In this document: positions 17,996 to 25,970 of the stretch, in pieces
Layout: each line of letters starts with the position of its first letter
Position numbering within the stretch: the first letter of the stretch is position 1
Assembly (NCBI RefSeq): GCF_000708285.2
Contig: NZ_JAUG01000027.1
Span: 1 to 48,598 of the forward strand
Length of the DNA: 48,598 nt
Direction of reading: 5' to 3'
From: Pedobacter borealis DSM 19626
GTDB taxonomy: Bacteria > Bacteroidota > Bacteroidia > Sphingobacteriales > Sphingobacteriaceae
The notes under the pieces: generated by a model
Told to the model about the DNA's origin: nothing
Seen by the model: only the letters and a program-made list of their open reading frames with translations
Database searches by the model: none
Program-made: the position numbers and the translations under genes

Positions 17996-20900
17996 TTAAA
18001 AATCGAGGTTTAAACCAAAAGCATATCTGCGTTGGTAAGGGTATGCCCAGGCACTTGGTCCTTGATTAACCGCTTCCGGGTCGATAAACTTCTTGATTGA
18101 AGAAAACTCATATAAGTTTTCTCCTGTAACAAATACACGAAGACGGTTTACATGGAATTTTTTGGTCCATTGAACCGGTAGCGTATAACCAAGCGATACA
18201 TTTTTGATTCTCAGGTAAGCACCATTTAGCAAATATTTAGTTTGGGGAATATCTAAACCCGATCCATAATTGGCATCAGCAAGCCACGATTGCAATACTG
18301 GATATTGCGAATCGGTATTGGCATCAGCAAGTCCGGCAGCAATATATGAAGCAGAGTGTTTAGCTCTTTGTTCTGGCGAATCAGCTGCTCCACGGTAAAA
18401 ATCAAGGTTCCAGGGGTAAACGTTAGCATATGGCTGTTGATAAGGACCCCAGAAAAGGTAGTGGTGAGGATAGAAATCTCTTTTTAATACGCCTTGCAAA
18501 AACACAGAAAGATCGAATCCACCCCAATCCATATTCAGGTTGGCACCAATGGTATAACGGTCAGAACTGTTTCCAATGATTTTTAAATCTTTTGGATCGT
18601 TAGCGCTCAGTCCTTTTTCTATTTTTTTGTTCCCGTCAAGATCTACATATTTTGGCCATCCCTCAATAATAGAAAGGGCACCCCATGGAATAATTGCAGA
18701 TTCATCTAAAGCGGCAATTTCTGCCTTATTACGGAAAACCCCATCATTCTGTAAGCCCCAAATCTCCCCAAGAACTTGTCCTTCACGGTAATTTGAAAAT
18801 AGGTTCTGATCATTTTTGAACTTGGTAATTTTGGCTTTAGAATCGGCCAGGAATACTTTTGCATCAAAGCTGAAAGGTTTTGAACCGAGATCAAACCTGT
18901 CTCTATAGGTTACCGAAAGTTCCCATCCTTTGGTGCGTAGATCGGCTGAATTCTGACGTGGTACACCGGTACCCAACACACCTGGCAGTTCTTGTCCTGC
19001 AGTAAGCATGCCTTTGGTATCGCGGATATAATAATCGAAAGTGAAAGACAGTTTATCATTCAACAGGCCAATATCGGTACCCATATTCAAGGTAGAAACC
19101 CTTTCCCATGTATAAGTTTGAGGATCAACGCTTAGTCCCGGAGCACCATTAATTACCTGGTTCTGCCCATTGCCACCAATTAAATAACCTGAAGTGCCTG
19201 GTACAAGAGATTGGATATAACCAAAATCGCCCACATTCTGGTTTCCAAGATCGCCATATGAGGTACGTAATTTGAAGGTAGATATTGCGGGTGAAAGTGA
19301 TTTGAAGAAATCTTCACCACTCACTATCCAGGCAAGCGATGCCGAAGGGAAAAATCCCCAACGTCTGTCTATCGGGAAACGTGATGAACCATCATACCTT
19401 CCGGTAGCTTCCAGGATGTACCTGTTTTTGTAGGTGTAATTTAATCTCGAAAACGCACTATTGGTTGCATAAGCCGAATAGCCCGCACTGGCTGTAGCCG
19501 TACCGCTGGTAAGCGATAAATATGGCAGAGAAGAAGAAATAAGGATATCTTTACTTGCGTTTATAATAGAATAGTTATAATCTTCGCTATTAAAACCTAC
19601 CATTGCACTGAAGAAATGATCGCCTAGCGTTTTTTTATACGTGCTATATATATTAAAGGCATTGTTATACAGGTAACCATTGTTCTCGGTTACTGAACCT
19701 GTTCCACCTTCTTCGCGGATATCGTTTGGGCCATAACCGATTTTATATTTTTTGCTATCGTTATGTGTTTTCCAAAGCTCGCGTTTAAAAGATGCATCAG
19801 CATTTACCTGAAGATCACCTTTTAAAAATAAGGCTGTAGCACTGGTAATATTCTGGAAACCGAACATGTTTTGGAGGTTGTTTCCGCCATCAACAAGTTT
19901 TGCAGCCAGTTTACCAGCAGCGGTATTTGCCCAGGTACCATCAGGGTTTTTAGCCACATCGGTAGGCATGAGGTAATACAGATCGGTAATGTTTCCATTT
20001 GGAAGTGCCCGTTTGGTTTGATAAATATTCAGGTTATTATCAACTTTAAGCCATGAAAGGGGAGAAAAGCCCACTTTTGACCTTAATCCATAACGGTCCC
20101 AGTAATCGGTAGTAAGTTTATTTAGTCCGTTATCTCTGCTGTAATCTGCTGAAAGGTAATAGGTTAATGGTTTTTCGTTTACGGCAGCTCCACCAGAAAA
20201 GGTAAGGGTATGGCTTTTAGATAAACTCGAATTATTGAAAAAGTAATTGTACCAATCGTTGCTGCCCATATAGGCCCATTTGGTAGGATCTGTTGGGTTT
20301 AACCGCGTATCGGCTATGGAAGGATTATCTGACCGTTCCTTTGCCCAGCGGTAATACTCATCGTTATAATTCACATAATCCCATGGGGTATTATCCGTAG
20401 AGGTTTCCAAAACCCTCGAAAAAATATAAGGATCGGTTACTGGTTTAGGTAATAAGGTCGGTTTTCCCCAAGATTGTGTGGTATTGTAGCTAATTACATT
20501 ATTGCCTGCAGCACCTTGTTTAGTGGTAATCAAAATTACGCCAAATGCGGCACGTGCTCCATAAATAGCTGCCGATGCTGCATCGCGCAATATTGTAAAT
20601 GAAGTGATATCAGATGGGGTTAAGCGCAACATATCGTCATTGCTGGTAGCAGGAATCCCATCAATAACAATTAATGGTGAGCCACCATTAATGGAAGTAT
20701 ATCCCCTGATGTTGATGTTGGGTACACTGCCCGGCGCACCACCTGCATAAGTGATATTCAACCCGGGACTGATACCTTGTAAACCCTGCAATACGTTGGT
20801 TACCGGTCTCGATTCGAGCTGCTTGCCAGAGATCTGATCAATTGCGCCGGCAACATTGATTTTTTTCTTGGTTCCAAACCCAACTACCACTATCTCATCG

Positions 20901-21205
20901 AGGTTGGCAAAGTCAGGGGATAGAGCAACATCGATTTTTGTTCTGCCAGCAACGGAAATTTCCTGCTGCTTGTAGCCGATGTAGGAAAAAATAAGAGTGG
21001 CATTAGGTTTTACACTGCTTAAGGTGTAAACACCACTACTGTTGGTAGCGATGTGCAGGTTTGTCCCTTTTACCGTAATGTTTACGGCAGGGAGCGTTTC
21101 GCCCGTCTTTGCATCAGTGACCACACCTTTAATGGCGATCCCCTGAGCAAAGCCACTAGCGGATAGGATCAACAGCGTGAACATCCAGAATAGCTTTTTT
21201 TTCAT
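17996..21205 (-). CDS. SusC/RagA-family TonB-linked outer-membrane transporter
   Basis: The 1069-residue receptor has a signal peptide (1-20) and a carboxypeptidase-like domain (about 23-105). The TonB-box region DEIVVVGFG is near 104-112. The plug includes LQGISPGLNI, INIRGYTSINGGSPLIVIDG and FTILRDAASAAIYGARAAFGVILITTK (each in separate parts of about 135-235). A 22-strand-type barrel ends in FGLNLDF. First gene of a three-gene operon with susD and the phosphoesterase. It is divergent from a TetR regulator whose likely operator lies 107 bp upstream of the ATG. Intact. Confidence 0.95.
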   Translation of the reverse strand: MKKKLFWMFTLLILSASGFAQGIAIKGVVTDAKTGETLPAVNITVKGTNLHIATNSSGVYTLSSVKPNATLIFSYIGYKQQEISVAGRTKIDVALSPDFANLDEIVVVGFGTKKKINVAGAIDQISGKQLESRPVTNVLQGLQGISPGLNITYAGGAPGSVPNINIRGYTSINGGSPLIVIDGIPATSNDDMLRLTPSDITSFTILRDAASAAIYGARAAFGVILITTKQGAAGNNVISYNTTQSWGKPTLLPKPVTDPYIFSRVLETSTDNTPWDYVNYNDEYYRWAKERSDNPSIADTRLNPTDPTKWAYMGSNDWYNYFFNNSSLSKSHTLTFSGGAAVNEKPLTYYLSADYSRDNGLNKLTTDYWDRYGLRSKVGFSPLSWLKVDNNLNIYQTKRALPNGNITDLYYLMPTDVAKNPDGTWANTAAGKLAAKLVDGGNNLQNMFGFQNITSATALFLKGDLQVNADASFKRELWKTHNDSKKYKIGYGPNDIREEGGTGSVTENNGYLYNNAFNIYSTYKKTLGDHFFSAMVGFNSEDYNYSIINASKDILISSSLPYLSLTSGTATASAGYSAYATNSAFSRLNYTYKNRYILEATGRYDGSSRFPIDRRWGFFPSASLAWIVSGEDFFKSLSPAISTFKLRTSYGDLGNQNVGDFGYIQSLVPGTSGYLIGGNGQNQVINGAPGLSVDPQTYTWERVSTLNMGTDIGLLNDKLSFTFDYYIRDTKGMLTAGQELPGVLGTGVPRQNSADLRTKGWELSVTYRDRFDLGSKPFSFDAKVFLADSKAKITKFKNDQNLFSNYREGQVLGEIWGLQNDGVFRNKAEIAALDESAIIPWGALSIIEGWPKYVDLDGNKKIEKGLSANDPKDLKIIGNSSDRYTIGANLNMDWGGFDLSVFLQGVLKRDFYPHHYLFWGPYQQPYANVYPWNLDFYRGAADSPEQRAKHSASYIAAGLADANTDSQYPVLQSWLADANYGSGLDIPQTKYLLNGAYLRIKNVSLGYTLPVQWTKKFHVNRLRVFVTGENLYEFSSIKKFIDPEAVNQGPSAWAYPYQRRYAFGLNLDF

Positions 21206-21311
21206 TTTTCTTATTATTTAGTTGTTTGATTTTGGAATGATAGGCACTTTTCAGCGGCGCTAAATTGAGCATATCATATTAAAGTTAAGTTAAGACTAAA
21301 TTAATATATTA

Positions 21312-21329
21312 ATTGAATGTTCATTCAAT
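21312..21329. promoter_or_regulatory. TetR-type operator between susC and tetR
   Basis: ATTGAATGTTCATTCAAT has perfect 8-bp inverted arms around a 2-bp centre. It lies in the 194-bp gap between the divergent susC and tetR genes and includes the GAATGnnCATTC pattern common in TetR sites. It sits immediately upstream of the tetR -7 box, so binding should repress tetR and probably susC. Confidence 0.7.
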
Positions 21330-21342
21330 CTATTGAAAAAAA

Positions 21343-21350
21343 TAAATTTG
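21343..21350 (+). promoter_or_regulatory. -7 box of the tetR gene
   Basis: TAAATTTG matches TAnnTTTG exactly, 50 bp upstream of the tetR ATG and 13 bp after the operator. No convincing -33 element is visible at normal spacing, so the operator occupies that position. Confidence 0.5.
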
Positions 21351-21399
21351 CAGAATACAACTACTTTTGATTAGTTTGCCTAATTAAATTAACTGCACG

Positions 21400-22023
21400 A
21401 TGGGACGTAAAAGCCTAAAAGAGACAAGACGACTGGAAATTATTAAGGTATTTTACCAGGTGGCCAAGAAAGAGGGTTACGAAAATACCTCTATTGCGAA
21501 GATTGCAAAGGTGATGGATATTAACCCAAGCCTTATTATTCATTATTTTGAAACCAAAGAAGGACTTACTTATGAACTGATCGATCATATACTCGACCGG
21601 TATTTATTGATTTATACGATAAAGCACAAAGGGAAAGCAAAATTAGACGATTTGCAAGGCACTATTGAAATGCTGTTTTCTAAAAAATGGAACCTGCTTT
21701 TTGATGATGGATTGTTTTATACCTTTTATGCTTTGGCATTTAGAGAGAAAAAGATCAAATTGAAGTATAAACTTATTTTGGATGCCCTCCGCAATGGTCT
21801 AGCTTTAATGATTGAACAGTGCAACGAACAGGATATTACACATGTGGAGACCCCTCAGGTTACCGCTGATTTTATTTTTGTACTGGTTGATGGTGCATAT
21901 TTTTACCTTTCAATGGAAAGCGATAAAAAAGCATATTTAGATCGTTTAGCGTATTATAAACAAAAGGCATATGATGCCCTTTCTATACCACCCCCTAAGG
22001 CTGTTTCTGCTCCCGTTTGCTAA
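21400..22023 (+). CDS. TetR-family transcriptional regulator
   Basis: The 207-residue regulator has an N-terminal TetR helix-turn-helix at about residues 10-56 (IAKIAKVMDINPSLIIHYF and the following KEGLTYELIDHIL) and an alpha-helical ligand domain. It is transcribed divergently from susC, with an 18-bp inverted repeat between them as the likely operator. It is therefore the probable local regulator of the susC-susD-phosphoesterase operon, unusual since such operons are normally run by sigma/anti-sigma or hybrid sensors. Its last codons overlap the convergent gene at 21995 by 29 bp. Confidence 0.9.
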   Translation: MGRKSLKETRRLEIIKVFYQVAKKEGYENTSIAKIAKVMDINPSLIIHYFETKEGLTYELIDHILDRYLLIYTIKHKGKAKLDDLQGTIEMLFSKKWNLLFDDGLFYTFYALAFREKKIKLKYKLILDALRNGLALMIEQCNEQDITHVETPQVTADFIFVLVDGAYFYLSMESDKKAYLDRLAYYKQKAYDALSIPPPKAVSAPVC

Positions 22024-22255
22024 ATTGCCTGCTTAAAGCATACAAACCAATAGACATCCAGAGCACATTTGCCGCGGCATTTGGTAGATCGTGGGTGTCT
22101 AACGCAGTTATGGCTAAACATAAACCACCCAGTATGTTAAGTGCCTGAAAAGAGAGTGAATCGGCACGGATTAATTTCATGCTTAAAAAAAGATAGCCAA
22201 GCGTACAAAATAGCACTCCCGACCATCCGATAATTGACATCACTAAATTCATCAT
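21995..22255 (-). CDS. Small membrane protein, CBU_0592-like
   Basis: The 86-residue protein has three predicted helices. The pattern IIGWSGVLFCTLGYLFLS, a central LNILGG and a final NVLWMSIGLYAL agree with the CBU_0592 family of small membrane proteins (function unknown). The start may be the second Met. It converges on, and overlaps, the 3' end of tetR by 29 bp, so the two mRNAs are antisense to each other at their ends. Confidence 0.75.
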   Translation of the reverse strand: MMNLVMSIIGWSGVLFCTLGYLFLSMKLIRADSLSFQALNILGGLCLAITALDTHDLPNAAANVLWMSIGLYALSRQFSKREQKQP

Positions 22256-22451
22256 ATTTATTGTTTGCTAGTAAAGCTATGAAATAATGTGATTACCTCT
22301 AAATCAATTAGCGGGCAAAAAATCACTTCCGTTTCTATTTTGATAACCTAAATAATTGCTAAACTAGAATTTGTTTGTGGAGTTACATATTTTATCCAGT
22401 ACTGTGTATTTTAAACACAAACTGTTATATTTAGCTGAAACAAAAGTAAAT

Positions 22452-22613
22452 ATGGATTCAAACATGGTTACCCTCAGCGTGATCAATTACATTAATGATT
22501 ATTATAACTCGCTTACAGATTTAAATAGCGACACAAATTCAAAAACTTTTACTAAGCTGAGTGAAATCAGGGAAAGAAATAAACGTCATATTACAGCGTT
22601 TTCCCAAATGTGA
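22452..22613 (+). CDS. Small hypothetical protein
   Basis: This is a 53-residue product from ATG 22452 (frame open from TTG 22371, but the upstream codons look like leader). It is polar and helical, with SVINYINDYYNSLTDL and a basic KLSEIRERNKRH segment. I do not recognise a family. It ends abruptly at TGA, and a second open stretch with similar composition follows in another frame (22627-22776). The two may be halves of one decayed gene. Confidence 0.4.
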   Translation: MDSNMVTLSVINYINDYYNSLTDLNSDTNSKTFTKLSEIRERNKRHITAFSQM

Positions 22614-22626
22614 AATTTCGCGATAG

Positions 22627-22776
22627 CAAAACCAGCTACTTGCAGTAGGTAGTTTTAAGCATGAAGTTAAAGCGAAGATCGAAACATTATCGAAGAAAGA
22701 AATAGAAGATTATCTCGAAACTTTTAAAAAAGGCGCTAAAAAAATAGCCAGGTTTTATAGAAAGATCAGGGAATAA
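22627..22776 (+). pseudogene. Coding-like fragment without a start codon
   Basis: There are 49 open codons after a TAG (22624-22626), with no ATG, GTG or TTG start. The translation is strongly protein-like: VKAKIETLSKKEIEDYLETF followed by a basic helix KKGAKKIARFYRKIRE. It lies 13 bp downstream of the small gene ending at 22613, in a different frame. Joining the two would need two frameshifts, so this may be a degraded 3' end. An 8-bp perfect inverted repeat (22767-22792) covers its stop but lacks a T-tract. Confidence 0.4.
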
Positions 22777-22859
22777 CTGCGAAAATTCCCTGATACTGAG
22801 GTGATAAACTTGTTTTTGGTTATCTATATGGTTAGTATAAGTTTTCAATTTTTTGTGTC

Positions 22860-23069
22860 ATGACAGCAGCAATCGATTCAATCGGCAACGACCATGTTCA
22901 AGGTGCATGCCCATGTGGTAAGGGTGATAAATCGGATATGGAAAGAATTCCACGGACATTTATGATGAAAACCCTGTTATTCTGGTTACCTATGAAACGT
23001 TATAGGTGTTACCGTTGCATGCGAAACCGCTGGGTACTAGGAAGAAAATCACATCAAATCGGCCAATAA
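22860..23069 (+). CDS. Small zinc-ribbon-like protein
   Basis: The 69-residue protein has two Cys pairs, CPC near residue 17-19 and CYRC near 50-53. They are separated by the hydrophobic and basic block RTFMMKTLLFWLPMKRYR. The spacing suggests a small metal-binding ribbon adjoining a membrane-associated helix. Similar small proteins of unknown role occur in Bacteroidota. No operon partner is adjacent (94 bp after the fragment; a convergent methyltransferase downstream). Confidence 0.6.
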   Translation: MTAAIDSIGNDHVQGACPCGKGDKSDMERIPRTFMMKTLLFWLPMKRYRCYRCMRNRWVLGRKSHQIGQ

Positions 23070-23154
23070 AAATCTATTCGTGTAAAACCAGATTGCTTTT
23101 ACTTATCAATGTGACGATAGGCAATACCCAATAGTATCACCTATCAACATCTTC

Positions 23155-23877
23155 TTATTTTATTGCACCAAATGCTGCAAAATAAGAGTTTTTATGCAGG
23201 ATCTCGGTAACGCTAAACCCAACTTTTTGCAATAATGCCAATTGATAGTTTAAAGAACGTGGGGTATCTTCATATTCAATATAATCAAACACTTTCTGTT
23301 TATATGCTGCACCACCAAGTGCTTCCAGGTATGCCCCGTATTGATCTTGAAAAAGATTATCGATCAAAACGGAATCGTGTGCAATGAGGTCTGAAATCCA
23401 GATACTGCCTCCAGGTTTTAAAGCCTTGTAAACTTTGGTAAAAACAAGTTCCCAATCGGTATCGGTGCGCAAATGATGAAATGTTGCAGCAGCAAGTATA
23501 ATATCGAAATGATTATCGGGTAAATTAAGGTTCCGCATATCGTTCTGTATAACAGTTACTGTTCCGGTAGTTTGTACCGATACCCTATCTCTTGCACGCG
23601 CCAACATCGGTAAACTCAAATCGTTAAGTGTGCAGTTAAGGTTTGGAATTTTACTGAGCATTTTTAACGTGTAATTGCCCGCACCACATCCAATATCCAA
23701 CAGTTCTTTTGCATTTGGATTAATATATTTGGCTGCTCCGGTGCAAAGCTCCATGGTAAGTGGCGCATCGATGGTGGTTTGTTGTCCACTCTCTAAGTTC
23801 GAGAAACGTTCTACATCGTTATCAAACCTTGTTTTAATTTCTTCATTTGTTGCCTTGTGCGAATAATCTTCATTCAT
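23155..23877 (-). CDS. Class I SAM-dependent methyltransferase
   Basis: The 240-residue protein has the Rossmann methyltransferase motifs: motif I LLDIGCGAGNYTLKM near residues 61-75, acidic loop LNDLSLPML, motif II-like NHFDIILAAATFHHL near 120-134 and post-motif LKPGGSIWISDL. Closest by eye to the UbiE/BioC-like Methyltransf_25 group; the substrate cannot be inferred. It is divergent from a LysR regulator with a 91-bp gap containing a T-N11-A palindrome, so it is the likely target of that regulator. Confidence 0.88.
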   Translation of the reverse strand: MNEDYSHKATNEEIKTRFDNDVERFSNLESGQQTTIDAPLTMELCTGAAKYINPNAKELLDIGCGAGNYTLKMLSKIPNLNCTLNDLSLPMLARARDRVSVQTTGTVTVIQNDMRNLNLPDNHFDIILAAATFHHLRTDTDWELVFTKVYKALKPGGSIWISDLIAHDSVLIDNLFQDQYGAYLEALGGAAYKQKVFDYIEYEDTPRSLNYQLALLQKVGFSVTEILHKNSYFAAFGAIK

Positions 23878-23913
23878 TGCTTTAATTTTTTTGTAAAGTT
23901 AGTGCTGTTGATC

Positions 23914-23928
23914 ATATTTGTAAAATAT
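23914..23928. promoter_or_regulatory. Candidate LysR-binding palindrome
   Basis: ATATTTGTAAAATAT has perfect 6-bp arms with a 3-bp centre and contains the T-N11-A pattern. It is centred in the 91-bp gap between the divergent methyltransferase and lysR genes. The AT-rich background makes chance occurrence possible. Confidence 0.4.
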
Positions 23929-23968
23929 CAATTTTTGCATATAACGATACCTATTAAGTATTATAAAT

Positions 23969-24856
23969 ATGGAACTCAGACATTTGTTGTATTTTAAAAC
24001 TGTTGCAGAAGAACTTCATTTTACTAAAGCAGCAACCAAACTTTTTATCTCGCAGCCTCCTTTGAGCAGGCAGATTAAAGAACTTGAAGAAGAACTCCAA
24101 GTACAATTGTTTACCAGGAGTAATAAGCGGGTTGCATTAACAAATGCCGGAAAGTACTTTAAGGCTGAAGTGGATGCCATGTTTGCCAAACTGGAAGAGA
24201 GTAAAGAAGTGGTTCGTAAAATTCATGAAGGCGTTAGCGGCGAATTAAAGATTGGTTATATCAGTTCGGTTTACCAATCGCACCTGGCAGAAATTTTAAA
24301 ATTAATGCACCAGGAATTCCCTTATCTGAAGACAAGTTTGTTCGAAGTGCCTACACTTGCTCAAATTAAAGAGCTCGAACATGGTGGTTTAGATGTGGGG
24401 ATTTTAAGAGCACCGGTTTTATCGGAAAAATTGAAAGTAGAATCTTTGTTTTTTGATCCATTTGTGGTGGTTATTCCTTTAACAGACCAAAAAATTGATG
24501 CCAAGAACGGACTTGCCGATTTTTTGAAGAAAAGCCCGTTTATATTCTTTAATAAAGATTTTGCAACGCAGTATAACCAGAAACTTATGGAGATTTGCCA
24601 GCGGATGGGCTTTAGTCCCGATATTACCCACGAGGCCAACAATGTACATTCCATATTACAATTAGTAGAAGCAGGACTGGGGGTATCTATTTTGCCATTA
24701 TCGTTAAAAAAGCAATATGCACAGTTGAAAGTATCTTTTATTGAATTTGATGCTATTCCGGTTAATACCGAAGTCGTATTGGCCTATAAGGAATCGAATA
24801 AAAATCCGGCATTAACCTGGTTTATTAAACACTATGCTGAGTTAAAAATCAATTGA
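23969..24856 (+). CDS. LysR-family transcriptional regulator
   Basis: The 295-residue regulator has the N-terminal winged helix-turn-helix (MELRHLLYFKTVAEELHFT, then AATKLFISQPPLSRQIKELE, residues 1-60). The effector-binding periplasmic-protein-like domain starts near ELKIGYISSVYQSHL (about residue 91). Complete and of standard length. Divergent from the methyltransferase gene, which it most likely controls. Confidence 0.93.
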   Translation: MELRHLLYFKTVAEELHFTKAATKLFISQPPLSRQIKELEEELQVQLFTRSNKRVALTNAGKYFKAEVDAMFAKLEESKEVVRKIHEGVSGELKIGYISSVYQSHLAEILKLMHQEFPYLKTSLFEVPTLAQIKELEHGGLDVGILRAPVLSEKLKVESLFFDPFVVVIPLTDQKIDAKNGLADFLKKSPFIFFNKDFATQYNQKLMEICQRMGFSPDITHEANNVHSILQLVEAGLGVSILPLSLKKQYAQLKVSFIEFDAIPVNTEVVLAYKESNKNPALTWFIKHYAELKIN

Positions 24857-25034
24857 TTTTCAATAAGAGAAGCATAATGAAATCCAGTACCGTTAATCAA
24901 TATACATTGATTAAAGACCGATGAGATTGAAAGAAAGGCTGTTCTCTGACGGGAGGCAGTCGTTTTTACAAATCTCAAAATCCTATAGTCACTCATTGGG
25001 CATTATTTTTCAAAAGAAACGGTCAACTGTCTTA
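24857..25034. other. Spacer between lysR and the repeat element
   Basis: No gene is supported. A 61-codon open frame (24921-25106) runs into the repeat element and has no protein-like character. Confidence 0.5.
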
Positions 25035-25173
25035 CTAGCGCAAGTCTTAGTAGCTAGGGCAATGTTGTTGGCTGACTTGTGCTTTAAAATTTTCTTAAGA
25101 GATTAATATATTGATTTGACTAAAGCACAAGTCAGGCCTTTGCTTGTGCTTGTGGCGCTAAGACTTGCGCTAG
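25035..25173. repeat. Nested double inverted-repeat element (139 bp)
   Basis: The outer perfect 16-bp arms are CTAGCGCAAGTCTTAG (25035-25050) and its complement (25158-25173). The inner perfect 14-bp arms are TGACTTGTGCTTTA (25073-25086) and its complement (25121-25134). The arms are separated by non-complementary spacers of 22 and 23 nt. The right half also folds on itself (AAGCACAAG at 25123-25131 with CTTGTGCTT at 25143-25151). The plan resembles a paired REP (BIME-like) or MITE-like element. It lies at the edge of the pseudogene cluster. Confidence 0.85.
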
Positions 25174-25218
25174 AATATGACCTTCAAAGTTCGGTTCTTT
25201 TTGGTCAGAATTTTTTTA

Positions 25219-25605
25219 CTACGAGAGTGACATTTTTTTTTGATAACCAGTGGGTGCCGTTCCTGTCCATCGTTTAAATGCACTTACTTCATTGTAGCCA
25301 AGCGTGGTAGATATTTCTTTTATCTGAAGAGAATCATCTTTCAAATACATTAAGGCAAGGTTTTTACGGGCTTCATCAGTTAGCTGCTGAAAATTGATCT
25401 CCTCACTTTTTAGCTTACGCTGAAGTGTATGTGGACTGGGATTAAAGTTACATGCAATATCTTCCAGGGTAACCATTTTTAAATAGGAGTTAGACCATAT
25501 GTAATTATAGATACGCTTTTTTAATGCCTGGTCGATACATACGTATTTTGCCAGAGGCCCTCTCCCAAAAGCAGAACTTGCTGGTGCTTTATTAATGCGT
25601 TGAAA
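25219..25605 (-). pseudogene. C-terminal fragment of an AraC-family regulator
   Basis: The last roughly 110 residues of a 214-codon frame (25863-25219) form a complete AraC DNA-binding domain. The first helix-turn-helix is in VTLEDIACNFNPSPHTLQRKL, the second in QIKEISTTLGYNEVSAFKRW, and then TAPTGYQKK. There is no ligand-binding N-terminal domain. Upstream in the same frame lie translated repeat and terminator DNA and, at the very start, a GH67 signal sequence, so the frame is a chimera. The 25612-25635 segment, just upstream, resembles the CTTCGACTCCGCTCAGCGTGAC dispersed repeat. Probably non-functional, though the chimeric frame is formally open. Confidence 0.8.
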
Positions 25606-25686
25606 TGGTCTTCGATTACGCTCAGATTGACATACGAAATAATTTTGTTTAATTTTTAAACAGGCTCTAAGTAAACTTAAATAAAT

Positions 25687-25715
25687 GCCGGACAGACTAT
25701 TTCGTGCTGTCCGGC
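25687..25715. terminator. Stranded intrinsic-terminator-like hairpin inside the chimeric frame
   Basis: GCCGGACAG and CTGTCCGGC form a perfect 9-bp GC-rich stem with an 11-nt loop. It sits in the middle of the 214-codon chimeric frame, between the AraC and GH67 parts. This indicates that the middle of that frame is ancestral intergenic DNA. Confidence 0.6.
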
Positions 25716-25773
25716 CTGTGATCTTTAATATTAAAAATAGATGAAAGCAACTGAATCTTCCTCTGGAAGAGGT

Positions 25774-25863
25774 ATGGCGGAGCCAAAGTTGGTGTTCATC
25801 TTCAGCCTTCAGAAAATGGGTAGTAGCGGTAATGATAATCAATAGCAGGATAATGTTTTTCAT
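25774..25863 (-). pseudogene. N-terminal fragment of an alpha-glucuronidase (GH67)
   Basis: About 30 codons: a signal peptide (MKNIILLLIIITATTHFLKA) followed by EDEHQLWLR. GH67 alpha-glucuronidases begin their mature chain with a similar acidic-x-LWLRY motif. After WLRH the resemblance stops. It starts 11 bp after the stop of a GH3 C-terminal fragment, as in a xylan-degradation operon. The identification rests on a short segment, so moderate confidence. Confidence 0.6.
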
Positions 25864-25874
25864 CTAGTTGATTA

Positions 25875-25967
25875 TTAGTTTTCGGTTACAATATTTCCGC
25901 TTGTTTTCAGCTTCTCATTGGGCTGGCTTCCACCAATCGATAATGTGATCTCGCCTTTTAGTGGAGC
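25875..25967 (-). pseudogene. C-terminal fragment of a GH3 beta-glycosidase
   Basis: Read on the minus strand the frame gives APLKGEITLSIGGSQPNEK, then LKTSGNIVTEN and a stop at 25875. The GE-(I/Y)-TLSxGGSQP pattern is the C-terminal fibronectin-like strand pair of GH3 beta-glucosidases and xylosidases. A stop lies just upstream in frame, so nothing else of the gene is left. It abuts the recombinase remnant at about 25968-25971 and precedes the GH67 remnant. Confidence 0.6.
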
Positions 25968-25970
25968 CCT

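Noticed and set aside
22767..22792. 8-bp perfect inverted repeat as a terminator
   Set aside because: It is followed by ATACTGAGG, without a T-tract on either strand that would support intrinsic termination.
24921..25106. 61-codon open frame after lysR
   Set aside because: Its second half is part of the nested inverted-repeat element and the composition is not coding-like.
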